Notes under the pieces: generated by a model
The model's database searches: none
What the model was told of the DNA's origin: nothing
What the model saw: only the letters and a program-made list of their open reading frames with translations
Made by a program: the position numbers and the translations under genes
Shown here: positions 8,201 to 15,444 of the stretch, in pieces
How the letters are laid out: the number at the start of each line of letters is the position of its first letter
Numbering within the stretch: the stretch's first letter is position 1
DNA from: Nocardioides sp. zg-1308
Lineage (GTDB): Bacteria > Actinomycetota > Actinomycetes > Propionibacteriales > Nocardioidaceae
Direction of reading: 5' to 3'
Length of the DNA stretch: 64,000 nt
Assembly: GCF_013155375.1 (NCBI RefSeq)
Contig: NZ_JABJQY010000005.1
Location: forward strand, 62,001 to 126,000

Positions 8201-9866
8201 ACGTGGGCGTCAGCGGGGTCAGCGGCTCCGCGTCGGTCGTCGGCGGCTCACCCGCGATGTTGAACTGCGTGAAGTAGAGGACCGAGCTCTGGCCCTTCGT
8301 GGTGATCGCACGGACGCGCCAGGTGTGGGGGTTGTCGGCCGGGTCCAGCCGGGCGGTGCCGGGGATGGTCCAGGACGGGGACTTGGTCTCGGCGGCACCG
8401 ACGACCGTCCCGGCCTTGGTGGCGACCTCGACCTCGTAGCGCTCCGCACCGATCACGGGGGTCCAGGAGAAGGTCGGCACGGCCACCGTCTGCCCGCCGG
8501 ACGGGGACCGCCCCGCGATGCTGACCGGCTGGTAGAGGAAGGCCTGGGTCTCGGAGTAGATGCCCTGGACGCCGGGGATGTCGCCCGCCTTGGTGAAGGG
8601 GCGGTCGAGCGGTCGCACGCGCCAGTAGTTGAGCTGGCCCTGCTGCGGCTCGCAGTCCTCGTTCTCACGGTTGGTGGAGGGCTGGCCGGTGGTGTTCACC
8701 GCGAACTGGCCCGGCAGGTAGGTGGTGCCCGCGACGCGGCAGCTCTCGAAGGTGCCGACGGTGAAGTTCGGCTGCGTGCCGATCTGGATCTCGTACTCGG
8801 ACGCGTGCCGCACCGACTCCCACTGGAAGTAGATGGACGCACCCACGACCTCGTTGCCGGGCGCGGCGGGGAAGACCAGCGTCGGCACGTCGGGCCAGGT
8901 GCGGTTGAAGCTGGAGCGGGCGGGGCTCCAGGCGGTGGCGCGGTCGTCCAGGTCGACCGCCCGGACCCGCCAGAAGTACTGGTTGTTGTCGTAGGTCGTG
9001 GCCGGGGAGTAACGGGTGCCGACGATCCCGGTCTTCGTCTCGATCAGGGACGCACCCTGGGTGAAGTCCTCGCTGGTGGAGACCTGGATGTCGTAGGACT
9101 TGGCGCCGGGGACGGGGTCCCAGTCGAGCACGACGTCCTGGAGCTCGAGGTTGGCGTCGTCCGGCGGCGAGGTGCGCGTCGGCGAGGGGAGGGGGAGCAC
9201 CGTGAAGGTGGCCGTGTCGCTCGGCAGGGACTGGAGGGTGGGGCCCTTGAGCGCCGAGACCCGCCAGAACCACGGCGCGGCGCTGAGCGGTCGGTCCACG
9301 ACGAGGGAGGTCGTCCTGGTCTCGAAGGACATCGCCCCCACGAAGTCGTCGGCGTCGTCGACCTCGACCTTGTAGCCGATGGCCCCGGGCACGGCGGTCC
9401 ACGACAGCAGCGGTGGGTTGATCGGCTGGGCGAGCGTCGTTCCGTTGGTCGGGGCGACGGGAGTCGGCCGGGCGACCGGTGCCTTGCCGAACTCCGAGCC
9501 GGACCACGCGGACGCCTCGGCGCCCGTGAAGGCCCGGACCCGCCAGTAGATGGTGCCCCCGGCGAGGTTCATCGGCGGCACGAAGGAGGTGTTGACCGTC
9601 GAGACGCTCAGGTAGGTGCTGCCGAAGGCGGGGTCGTCGTCGACCTGCACCTCGTAGCGGGTCGCACCCGCGACGGCCGCCCACGTCAGGATGTTCGAGG
9701 AGTCGTCGGGCTGCTGCACGTTGAGCGAGCCCGGCTGGGCAGGCGGGGCCGCCGAGGCGGTCGTCGTGGGTGCCGCCAGGGCGGCGACCAGCGCGACGAC
9801 CAAGGCGATGGTGGCCAGGGCGGCACCGCGTGCGGTGCGGTCCGGGCGGCCGGCGGTGTGCGACAT
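5241..9866 (-). CDS. Giant secreted fibronectin-III/Ig-like repeat protein
   Basis: A 1541-residue protein with a Sec signal peptide (hydrophobic stretch about 15-32, AxA-type end near residue 40). Residues about 43-1070 hold some ten divergent FN3-like repeats of about 100 residues, marked by recurring YEVQV and FWRVRA strands. Then come four closely related Ig-like repeats of about 85 residues sharing YQWLRDG, ISGAT and TYTLT motifs. A final lysine-rich Ig-like domain ends in YIVK. No LPXTG signal or C-terminal helix is visible, so it is probably released or non-covalently held at the surface. An adhesin or structural role is inferred. It starts at ATG with GAGGGG 12 bases upstream, unlike its leaderless neighbours, and shares an upstream element with the pilus locus. 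Confidence 0.85.
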   Translation of the reverse strand: MSHTAGRPDRTARGAALATIALVVALVAALAAPTTTASAAPPAQPGSLNVQQPDDSSNILTWAAVAGATRYEVQVDDDPAFGSTYLSVSTVNTSFVPPMNLAGGTIYWRVRAFTGAEASAWSGSEFGKAPVARPTPVAPTNGTTLAQPINPPLLSWTAVPGAIGYKVEVDDADDFVGAMSFETRTTSLVVDRPLSAAPWFWRVSALKGPTLQSLPSDTATFTVLPLPSPTRTSPPDDANLELQDVVLDWDPVPGAKSYDIQVSTSEDFTQGASLIETKTGIVGTRYSPATTYDNNQYFWRVRAVDLDDRATAWSPARSSFNRTWPDVPTLVFPAAPGNEVVGASIYFQWESVRHASEYEIQIGTQPNFTVGTFESCRVAGTTYLPGQFAVNTTGQPSTNRENEDCEPQQGQLNYWRVRPLDRPFTKAGDIPGVQGIYSETQAFLYQPVSIAGRSPSGGQTVAVPTFSWTPVIGAERYEVEVATKAGTVVGAAETKSPSWTIPGTARLDPADNPHTWRVRAITTKGQSSVLYFTQFNIAGEPPTTDAEPLTPLTPTSSTTGIKHAPQLTWEPMPGAHHYSVDIGTAMDTGQIWFGTSGDNLFRKSVPYPAMTDTSDRLLLPGQYDWQVKAYDEDNAVIGTGPEGRFTVEDVALTTGHEVALDGAAVAQDNTANACTPGEVCTVPSTPVLRWTPDPYAAFYMVYVSEDASFTNLLEPSNRVPATTSNMYVPTLDNDAHTYADSQAGGAYYWYARPCRNRLNCGPDPVSTIGKWQHSFVKRSPKVTGLQSTSPSGTEITFRWDDYFDTNRSAQWPQTNEDRPQAAMRYRIQVNNVESFAGTLVDERLVDQTTYTAPDELYPEGPLFWRVQAVDSDANGLAWSDVQSFTKASPQVPLQSPVGNLSVSSRTPFRWQPQAFASSYDLEVFKNDDATFSTANRVVNRPALKTTAYAHTDPLPASPSAYRWRVRRTDAEGNKGPWSVTGRFFVGSQEMNPLAPVAGVSQRPNGPVLQWAPLEGARNYNVSITPLSPGGTSVSTQSTVASAYAAQVNFVTGNYQWTVTARDAADNVIGSATATFTVDAGLQIVQGPQIEATGGTGVGQVVTSVPPAWSEPGVVNSYQWLRDGAKISGATNATYTLTTADFGKSISLQVTGSKPGFASEVAISNVIGATAGGAPQCTELPAISGTPSLGSRLTGSRGTWSGQGTISYSYAWLRDGVLIPGATSTSYTPTEADLSRDLVFRVTASANGYADGLAHSAPVRVQSLLATSLPQVSAPSGTGVGATLVAVAPTWNQPDVATSFQWLRSGAPISGATAPTYVLTAADLGKEVSLRATGSKTGFQDAVAVSGGVTATASGALQATTPPSVTGTPSVGQTLKAAPGTWSQPSPTFRYQWLRTGAAIPGATSSTYRLMPEDAGKDVSVVVSATKTGFADGAAASAAVPVARMTSTVSGSLKADRVKVGKKAKITVTLSVSGMAAPNGTVQVLDKGKKVASFTMAPVHKGKKTLTLAKLKKGKHKLQVVYLGTSEVLGSKSKKIVLYIVK

Positions 9867-9905
9867 GTGTGACTACTTCCCCTCGAGCAGGTCCGTGACC
9901 CGATC

Positions 9906-9911
9906 ACGCTA
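9906..9911 (-). promoter_or_regulatory. Candidate -10 box of the FN3 gene
   Basis: TAGCGT on the minus strand, 39 bases upstream of the ATG, leaving a leader of about 32-37 bases that contains the GAGGGG ribosome site. The shared element at 9948-9966 lies about 40 bases further upstream, a position suited to an activator. Confidence 0.4.
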
Positions 9912-9947
9912 GGGGCGCCCGTCGTCCCCCGAACGGCGAATGGGACC

Positions 9948-9966
9948 GGGTAGTCCGAAATGACTA
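9948..9966 (-). promoter_or_regulatory. Shared surface-regulon element, copy A (FN3 gene)
   Basis: On the minus strand TAGTCA-N4-GGACTACCC, containing the inverted repeat TAGTC-N6-GACTA. It is preceded directly by CCGGACCACC. The same 19-base pattern recurs upstream of flp and cpaB and was not found in other intergenic DNA of the window. Likely a transcription factor site; the NarL-type regulator of the tad operon is the candidate. Confidence 0.6.
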
Positions 9967-10014
9967 GGTGGTCCGGCTGATCGGTCAGCCGGCGCCGGCC
10001 GGCGGCGCGGGCGC

Positions 10015-10020
10015 TACGGT
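10015..10020 (+). promoter_or_regulatory. -10 box, leaderless promoter of Lrp-type gene
   Basis: TACGGT, six bases before the ATG at 10027, no Shine-Dalgarno sequence. Confidence 0.5.
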
Positions 10021-10026
10021 GACGTC

Positions 10027-10305
10027 ATGATCACCGCCATCGTCTTCGTGAAGGCCGACGTCGCGCGCATCCCCGAGGTCGCCGAGGCCATCGCCTCCCT
10101 CGACGGCGTGAGCGAGGTCTACTCCGTGACCGGCCAGATCGACCTCATCGCGCTCGTGCGGGTGCGCGAGCACGAGGACGTCGCCGCCGTGGTGGCCGAC
10201 CGGCTCAACAAGGTGGAGGGCGTCACCGAGACCGAGACGCACATCGCCTTCCGCACCTACTCCCGGCACGACCTGGAGTCGGCGTTCAGCATCGGGCTGG
10301 ACTGA
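10027..10305 (+). CDS. Lrp/AsnC ligand-binding (RAM) domain protein
   Basis: A 92-residue protein made only of the RAM/ACT-like ligand-binding fold of Lrp/AsnC regulators, without the helix-turn-helix. The strand-helix-strand-strand-helix-strand pattern is clear (TAIVFVKADV, VSEVYSVTGQIDLIALVRV, THIAFRTYSR). Such stand-alone domains bind amino acids or assemble with full-length Lrp proteins; the ligand here is unknown. It stands alone between the FN3 gene, which is divergent, and the exonuclease gene, which is convergent. Confidence 0.85.
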   Translation: MITAIVFVKADVARIPEVAEAIASLDGVSEVYSVTGQIDLIALVRVREHEDVAAVVADRLNKVEGVTETETHIAFRTYSRHDLESAFSIGLD

Positions 10306-10365
10306 CCCACGGGCGCACCCGACGCGCCACGCCTCTCGCCCAGGCCCACCGCCCTCGCGCAGGTC

Positions 10366-12156
10366 CTATCGGGCGGGCCGGTGCACCGGTGACGGCAGGC
10401 GTCGCTCGTCGAAGGGCACCAGCGAGAGCCGCGACTCGTTGACGGCGTCGTAGACGGCGAGGTGCCGCGCGGCCCCGCCGAGCGGGCAGATCCAGTCGCC
10501 CTCGACGTCGACGAGGCGGACGCCGGGTGACTCCAACCACCGCAGGACCTTCTCGGACTCCTCGGCCGTGGCCGCGGGCACCGGGCCGGGCGCATCGGTC
10601 ACCGTCTCCGCGCTCGCGGTGAGCTCGCGGACGTACTGGTGGGCGTCGGCCCCCGGCGGGATCACGCCCGCCGCTGCCAGCCGGCCGTGCCGCACCACGT
10701 GGACGGCCCAGCGGCCGCTGTCCTCGCGTCGGGCGGCGACGATCTCCGGGCACCGGGTCAGGGCGGAGAGCCGCTGCGTGCGGGCCGCCGCGCGGACGAA
10801 CGTGGCCAACCGGTCGCGGTGCACGCCGGCCTCCTCGAAGCGCTCGCGGTCGGCGAGGGCCGCCATCCGCTGGTTGATGGCCTCGACCACCTCGTGCGGG
10901 CTGCGCAGCAGCGTGTCGCGCAGCTGGCGCACGACCGCGGCGTAGGTCGTCTCGTCGGTCGACCCGTCGCAGGGCGACAGGCAGCGCCCCATCTCGGCCA
11001 GCACGCAGGCCGAGCGCGACGGCGTCCGCGGCAGCCGGCCGCTGCACTGCCGCACGGGGAACGTCTCGTGCAGGGCGGCCAGGCACTTCTCGGCTGTCTT
11101 CTTGGACGAGAAGGGGCCGAGGTAGTCGGCGTCGTCGTCGAGCACCGTGCGGACCAGCGACAGGCGCGGCCACGTCTCGCGGGTGAGCTTGAGGAAGTGG
11201 ACCTTCTCGGGGAACCGCGAGCGACGGTTGTAGCGCGGCTTGTGCTCGGCGATGAGCCGCAGCTCGCGGACCTCGGCCTCGAGCGGGGTGGCGCACTCGA
11301 TCCCGGTGACCGAGGTGGCCAGCCCGACCATCTCGCCCATGCGGGTGCGGGTCTCCGACGCCGTGAAGTAGGTGCGGACGCGGGTGCGCAGGTCGCGGGA
11401 CGTGCCGACGTAGAGCACGCGGGACCTGTCGTCGCGGAAGAGGTAGACACCCGGCGCGTGGGGGAGCCCCTCGGCGAGGTGGCGCTTGCGGCGCTGCGCT
11501 GGGCTGACCCGCGCCGAGAAGGTCTGCAGCTCCTCCAGCGTCTGCACCCCGAGCCCGCCCAGCCGCTCCATCAGGCCGTGGAGCACGTCGACAGTGGCGC
11601 GGGCATCGGACAGCGCCCGGTGGTTGGGCGTGGTCGTGGAGCCGAACACCTTGGCCAGCGAGGACAGCTTGCAGTTGGGCGCGTCGTCGCGGGTGATCAC
11701 ACGACGGGCGAGCTTGGCCGTGTCGAGCACCTCGAACCTCGGCCAGGGCCGCCCCTGCTCGCGGGCGAAGTGCTGGAGGAAGCCGACGTCAAAGGGCGCG
11801 TTGTGGGCCACGAGCACGCAGCCCGACGCGAAGTCGAGGAACGCCGGCAGCGCCGAGTCGATCGACGGCGCGTCGTGCACCATCGAGTTGGTGATGCCGG
11901 TGAGCACCGCGATGAACGCCGGGATCTCGGTGTGGGGGTTGACCAGGGTCTGGAACTCGCCGAGCACCTCGCCGCCGCGCACCTTGACGGCCCCGATCTC
12001 GGTGATCATCGAGCCGGCCTGGGCCGAGCCGCCGGTCGTCTCGAGGTCGACCACGCAGAAGGTCAGGTCACGCAGCGGCCGCCCCAGCTCGTCGAAGCTG
12101 CGTTGCGCCTCCCATCGGGACTGCTCCCGGGACGGGCGGTGGGCGGTGGTGCTCAT
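10366..12156 (-). CDS. DEDDh 3'-5' exonuclease fused to UvrC-like GIY-YIG nuclease region
   Basis: A 596-residue fusion related to M. tuberculosis Rv2191. Residues about 25-195 form an epsilon-type DEDDh exonuclease: VVDLETT supplies Asp and Glu, AHNAPFD supplies Asp, and HRALSDA supplies His and Asp. Residues about 225-310 form a GIY-YIG domain (GVYLF, VLYVG, then RVRTYF). The remainder resembles UvrC, including a UvrB-interaction-like stretch. It is probably a DNA-processing or repair nuclease; a biological role is not established by sequence. Start ATG at 12156 is chosen because TAGCGT lies eight bases upstream; longer open reading exists but has no support. Confidence 0.9.
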   Translation of the reverse strand: MSTTAHRPSREQSRWEAQRSFDELGRPLRDLTFCVVDLETTGGSAQAGSMITEIGAVKVRGGEVLGEFQTLVNPHTEIPAFIAVLTGITNSMVHDAPSIDSALPAFLDFASGCVLVAHNAPFDVGFLQHFAREQGRPWPRFEVLDTAKLARRVITRDDAPNCKLSSLAKVFGSTTTPNHRALSDARATVDVLHGLMERLGGLGVQTLEELQTFSARVSPAQRRKRHLAEGLPHAPGVYLFRDDRSRVLYVGTSRDLRTRVRTYFTASETRTRMGEMVGLATSVTGIECATPLEAEVRELRLIAEHKPRYNRRSRFPEKVHFLKLTRETWPRLSLVRTVLDDDADYLGPFSSKKTAEKCLAALHETFPVRQCSGRLPRTPSRSACVLAEMGRCLSPCDGSTDETTYAAVVRQLRDTLLRSPHEVVEAINQRMAALADRERFEEAGVHRDRLATFVRAAARTQRLSALTRCPEIVAARREDSGRWAVHVVRHGRLAAAGVIPPGADAHQYVRELTASAETVTDAPGPVPAATAEESEKVLRWLESPGVRLVDVEGDWICPLGGAARHLAVYDAVNESRLSLVPFDERRLPSPVHRPAR

Positions 12157-12164
12157 GTCGGACG

Positions 12165-12170
12165 ACGCTA
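12165..12170 (-). promoter_or_regulatory. -10 box of DEDDh/GIY-YIG gene
   Basis: TAGCGT on the minus strand, eight bases before the ATG at 12156, giving an essentially leaderless transcript. Confidence 0.45.
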
Positions 12171-12260
12171 GACGCGGGATCCGACAATGGTGGGAGGGCA
12201 CGCGCACTACGCTGACCGCGCCTGTCCGAACAGACGTCCCCGACCGAGGAGCACCCGCCC

Positions 12261-12536
12261 GTGAGCGACCAGACCGCCGACCTCCGCGTTCCCGGCGACG
12301 GCGAGCGGTGGCGCTGCGCCGGCTGCGGCAACCTCACGCGCTTCGACGTCACCCGCACCCGCCGCACCACGGAGTACTGGCACTTCGACCTCGCCGGCGA
12401 GCACCAGGTCGAGGAGGAGACTGTGCGGTCCGAGGCGGTCGAGTCCGTGGCCTGCCGCTGGTGCGGTCGTGCCGACGCCATCGAGGTCGTCGACCGCGCG
12501 TCGGCCGACACCACCGCCGACCCGGCCGCCGGGTGA
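12261..12536 (+). CDS. Small zinc-ribbon-like conserved protein
   Basis: A 91-residue acidic protein with two CxxC pairs, CAGC near residue 20 and CRWC near residue 66, which could together bind one zinc ion. Between them lies a strand-rich segment (YWHFDLAGEH, then VEEETVRSEAVESV). It starts at GTG with a GAGGAG sequence about ten bases upstream. The gene ends ten bases before the NYN gene, so the two are probably co-transcribed. The function is unknown; it resembles small actinobacterial zinc-ribbon proteins of no known role. Confidence 0.75.
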   Translation: MSDQTADLRVPGDGERWRCAGCGNLTRFDVTRTRRTTEYWHFDLAGEHQVEEETVRSEAVESVACRWCGRADAIEVVDRASADTTADPAAG

Positions 12537-12546
12537 CGGGACGGCC

Positions 12547-13788
12547 GTGACCGGCCCGGTGCCCCTTCCCGAGCGCCTGCGCCTGCGCGTGGTGGCCCTC
12601 GTCTCCGCCGTCCTGCCCTCCGTCAGCCCGGTCCCGGCGCCGCTGCGCAAGGTCGCCTCCTTCGCTCCCGCCCGGCGCGCGCGCCTCGGCGGCGCCGCCA
12701 TCTGGGACGCCCTGGCCGACGACGACTTCCGTCAGCACGCGGCGGTCCAGGTCGCGGCGGTCCCCGCCGCCCCCGACGACCCGCTCGACGCTGCCGCCCG
12801 GGCCTGGCTGGTGCGCGAGGACGGCTGGGAGGCGGTCGTCGCCGAGGTCGCCGACGGCCTCGGCGAGGAGGAGGCGCGCGACGACCAGGGCCGCGCCGAG
12901 CTCGGGCGCCTCGTCGCGCAGGTGGCCGCCCTCCAGGCCGAGGTCGGGACGCTGCGGTCGGAGCACCGCCAGGAGCTCGACCGCGTCCGGTCCGAGCACA
13001 AGGTGCTGCGCCAGCGCCTGGGCGAGACCCGGAGCGCCCTGCGGGCCGCGGAGGCGGAGCGCGACGCGGCCCTCGCCGCCCGTGACGAGGCCGTCGCCGC
13101 GGCGGCGGCCGCCACCCGCACCGCCGAGGCGGACGTACGACGCCTGCGGGCGCAGCTCGAGGAGGCCGAGGCCGGGCTCGCCGCCAGCCGCCGCGGCACC
13201 CGCTCGGAGCGCGACGCGGCGACAATCCGCACCCGGCTGCTGCTCGACGCCGTGGTCGAGTCCGCCACCGGGCTGCGCCGCGAGCTCGGGCTGCCTGCCG
13301 TCAGCGGGACGCCCGGCGACGCCGTGGAGGGGGAGCTGGCCGGCGTCGAGGCGGCGCCGGCGTCCAGCGCGCCCGCGACCCCCGCCCTGCTCGAGCAGGT
13401 GCTCGGGATGCCGCGCGCCCGCCTCGTCATCGACGGCTACAACGTCACCAAGGAGGCCTGGCCCCACGCCAGCCTCGAGGCGCAGCGCAGCCGGCTGGTC
13501 GCCGCGCTGGGGCCCGTCGTCGCCCGGTCCGGGGCGGAGACCACGGTCGTCTTCGACGCCGCGGAGTCGTCGACGAGGACCGTCATGCCGGCGCCCCGGG
13601 GGGTCCGCGTGGTCTTCAGCCCGGAGGGCGTCATCGCCGACGACGTCATCCGCCAGCTGGTCGCGGCCGAGCCGCGCGGCCGCGTCGTGGTCGTGGTCAC
13701 CGGCGACCGGGAGCTGTCCCGCGACGTCGTGCGGGCCGGGGCGCGGGCCGTGCCCGCCTCGTCGCTGCTCGGGATCGTCGCCGGCTGA
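12547..13788 (+). CDS. NYN-domain (PIN-like) putative RNase with coiled coil
   Basis: A 413-residue protein. Residues about 130-255 form a long Ala/Glu/Arg-rich coiled coil. Residues about 297-413 form a YacP-like NYN domain: RLVIDGYNVTK carries the first acidic residue, VVFDAAES the next, and VVVVTGDRELSRDV the later Asp residues. NYN domains are PIN-like metal-dependent ribonucleases, so an RNA-processing role is likely; the target is unknown. It starts at GTG ten bases after the zinc-ribbon gene stop. An 8-bp unit (GCTGACCG and one variant) is repeated three times across its stop codon. Confidence 0.85.
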   Translation: MTGPVPLPERLRLRVVALVSAVLPSVSPVPAPLRKVASFAPARRARLGGAAIWDALADDDFRQHAAVQVAAVPAAPDDPLDAAARAWLVREDGWEAVVAEVADGLGEEEARDDQGRAELGRLVAQVAALQAEVGTLRSEHRQELDRVRSEHKVLRQRLGETRSALRAAEAERDAALAARDEAVAAAAAATRTAEADVRRLRAQLEEAEAGLAASRRGTRSERDAATIRTRLLLDAVVESATGLRRELGLPAVSGTPGDAVEGELAGVEAAPASSAPATPALLEQVLGMPRARLVIDGYNVTKEAWPHASLEAQRSRLVAALGPVVARSGAETTVVFDAAESSTRTVMPAPRGVRVVFSPEGVIADDVIRQLVAAEPRGRVVVVVTGDRELSRDVVRAGARAVPASSLLGIVAG

Positions 13789-13850
13789 CCGGTTGACCGG
13801 CTGACCGGCTCGAGGCATCCGCCGCTCGCGCGACACGCCGCGGGACGGTC

Positions 13851-13878
13851 CGCAGGGCCGTTGTCGGTGGGCCCTGCG
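13851..13878. terminator. Inverted repeat after the NYN gene
   Basis: CGCAGGGCC (13851-13859) pairs with GGCCCTGCG (13870-13878) around a 10-base loop. It lies 60 bases after the NYN stop and just before the next ATG. There is no T run, so it could be a terminator or a regulatory palindrome. Confidence 0.4.
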
Positions 13879-13890
13879 ACGGTTCAGCAC

Positions 13891-14097
13891 ATGACGACAC
13901 GGATCGACTGCGACACCTGCGTGGTGCGCGGGCTGCACTGCCACGACTGCGTGGTGACGGTGCTCCTCGGGCCACCGCCGGAGCTGACCATCGACGACGA
14001 CGAGATGGCCGCGCTGGACGCGCTGGCCACCGGGGGACTGGTGCCACCGCTGCGGCTGGTGGAGCCGGTCGCGGGGCCGGTGATCGAGTCCGCCTGA
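13891..14097 (+). CDS. Small cysteine-rich conserved protein
   Basis: A 68-residue protein whose N-terminus has four closely spaced cysteines and a histidine (CDTC, then CHDC), which could bind zinc or an iron-sulfur cluster. The rest is acidic and has no membrane segment. Homologues of this type are found in actinobacteria next to the NlpC/P60 gene, but no function is known to me. The ATG follows a GACGGT sequence nine bases upstream. It lies about 290 bp before the riboswitch-controlled gene. Confidence 0.7.
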   Translation: MTTRIDCDTCVVRGLHCHDCVVTVLLGPPPELTIDDDEMAALDALATGGLVPPLRLVEPVAGPVIESA

Positions 14098-14125
14098 GAC
14101 ACGTCGTGAGAAGTTTCCCCGAAGA

Positions 14126-14155
14126 TTGGCGGGGCCGACGGCTCCGGTCTAGGGT
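14126..14155 (+). promoter_or_regulatory. Promoter of riboswitch-NlpC/P60 transcript
   Basis: TTGGCG (14126-14131) and TAGGGT (14150-14155) are separated by 18 bases. Transcription would start near 14162, just before the riboswitch. Confidence 0.55.
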
Positions 14156-14159
14156 GTGG

Positions 14160-14372
14160 GCTGACGTCCGTGGCAGTGGGTCACCAGGCCCGCGCGGGCG
14201 TCGCGCCGAGTCGAAGGCCACACCCCCGCACCACGGTGGCCGACGAGCCGGGGAACCACACTTCCCCCTGGGGTGAATCCCCTGTGAGGCGCATCGCGCG
14301 AGCGGTGCGTGGAGCAGGGGTAGGACAGTCGTGCCGAACCCGTCAGCTCACCCGGTAGGCGTACGACATCCC
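14160..14372 (+). ncRNA. c-di-AMP riboswitch (ydaO/yuaA class)
   Basis: The 290-base gap before the NlpC/P60 gene carries the conserved blocks of the c-di-AMP riboswitch: GGGGAACCAC near 14250, GGGGTGAATCC at 14270-14280, GGTAGGACAG near 14320 and CCGAACC followed by GTCAGCTCACCCGGTAGGC to 14360. In actinobacteria this class typically precedes resuscitation-promoting-factor and NlpC/P60 cell-wall hydrolase genes and switches them off when c-di-AMP is bound. The boundaries are approximate. Confidence 0.88.
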
Positions 14373-14390
14373 CGAGGAGTTCCCCCGCTC

Positions 14391-15383
14391 GTGGCTCACA
14401 CCCGCAAGCGAGTCGTCGCGTCCGCTCTTGGACTGTCCGCGATCGCTGCCATCGCCCTCGTGCCCGCGACCCCCGCGCAGGCCGACCCCGACATCAAGGA
14501 CGTGAAGGCTCGCGTCGACCGCCTCTACCACGAGGCCGAGGCCGCCCAGGAGCGGCTGCACGACGCCCGCCTGGAGCTGACCGACCTGCGTGGCGACCTC
14601 GCCGACCTGCGCGCCGACCAGGAGCGCCAGGACGACCGCCTCGACGTCGTCCGTGACCAGGTCTCCGACGCCGTCGTGCGCCAGATCGAGGGCGAGGGCA
14701 TCTCGACCGTCGGCCAGATCGTGGTCTCCGAGGACCCCGGCTCCTTCCTCGACAGCCTCTCCACGATGTCGTCGTTCAACGACCTCCAGGCCTCGCTGCT
14801 CGCCGACTACGACACCGAGCTCCAGGCCCTCGAGATCCGCCGCGAGGCGACCGACGCCCGGGCCCGGGAGATCGCCGAGCTCACCCAGCAGCTGGGTGCC
14901 GAGAAGGCGACCGTCGACGACAAGCTCGGCGAGGCCAAGGAGGTCCTCGCGGACCTCGAGGCCGAGGAGCGCGAGCGCCTGCTCGCCTCTCGCAGCGGCA
15001 CGACCACCCGCATGCCGAGCTCCGTGCCCGCGTCCGGCCGCGCCGCCGCGGCCGTCCAGTACGCGATGGCCCAGGTCGGCGACGCCTACGTCTACGGCGC
15101 CATGGGCGAGAGCGCTTTCGACTGCAGCGGCCTCACCATGCGTGCCTGGGCCCAGGCCGGCGTGTCGCTCCCGCACTCCTCGAGCGCCCAGTTCGGCTCC
15201 GGACCGCGCGTGGCCGTGAGCGACCTGCAGCCCGGCGACCTGGTGTTCTACTACAGCCCCATCAGCCACGTCGGCATGTACATCGGCAACGGCATGATCG
15301 TCCACGCCGCCAACCCCGGCACCGGCGTCGCCGTCTCGGGTCTCCACTCGATGCCGTTCGTCGGCGCGGTCCGCCCTGGCTGA
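14391..15383 (+). CDS. NlpC/P60 peptidoglycan endopeptidase (RipA-like)
   Basis: A secreted D,L-endopeptidase that cuts peptide stems of peptidoglycan. The 330-residue protein has a signal peptide (cleavage near AQA, about residue 32), a long coiled-coil region (about 40-210) and a C-terminal NlpC/P60 domain (about 220-330). The catalytic Cys is in FDCSGL, and the His residues are in ISHVGMYIG and MIVHAAN. This layout matches mycobacterial RipA/Rv2190c. The GTG at 14391 is preferred because it lies beyond the riboswitch with GAGGAG about 11 bases upstream. A strong hairpin follows the stop. Confidence 0.93.
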   Translation: MAHTRKRVVASALGLSAIAAIALVPATPAQADPDIKDVKARVDRLYHEAEAAQERLHDARLELTDLRGDLADLRADQERQDDRLDVVRDQVSDAVVRQIEGEGISTVGQIVVSEDPGSFLDSLSTMSSFNDLQASLLADYDTELQALEIRREATDARAREIAELTQQLGAEKATVDDKLGEAKEVLADLEAEERERLLASRSGTTTRMPSSVPASGRAAAAVQYAMAQVGDAYVYGAMGESAFDCSGLTMRAWAQAGVSLPHSSSAQFGSGPRVAVSDLQPGDLVFYYSPISHVGMYIGNGMIVHAANPGTGVAVSGLHSMPFVGAVRPG

Positions 15384-15398
15384 CCAGCAGACCACGAA

Positions 15399-15435
15399 GG
15401 CCGGCCGTCCACTCCTGTGGGCGGCCGGCCTTTCG
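15399..15435 (+). terminator. Hairpin after NlpC/P60 gene, overlapping possible coding sequence
   Basis: AAGGCCGGCCG (from about 15397) pairs with CGGCCGGCC ending near 15430, followed by TTTCG. It looks like an intrinsic terminator. The same bases, read in the frame of the next gene, encode a hydrophobic helix. Confidence 0.55.
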
Positions 15436-15444
15436 CTGTGCCTG

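Noticed and set aside
6105..9872. Very long open frames on the plus strand opposite the FN3 gene and similar long frames opposite trpD, tad genes and fadD
   Set aside because: High-GC codon bias creates antiphase open frames. These lack domains, ribosome sites and promoter boxes, and encode Arg/Gly/Ala-rich low-complexity sequence.
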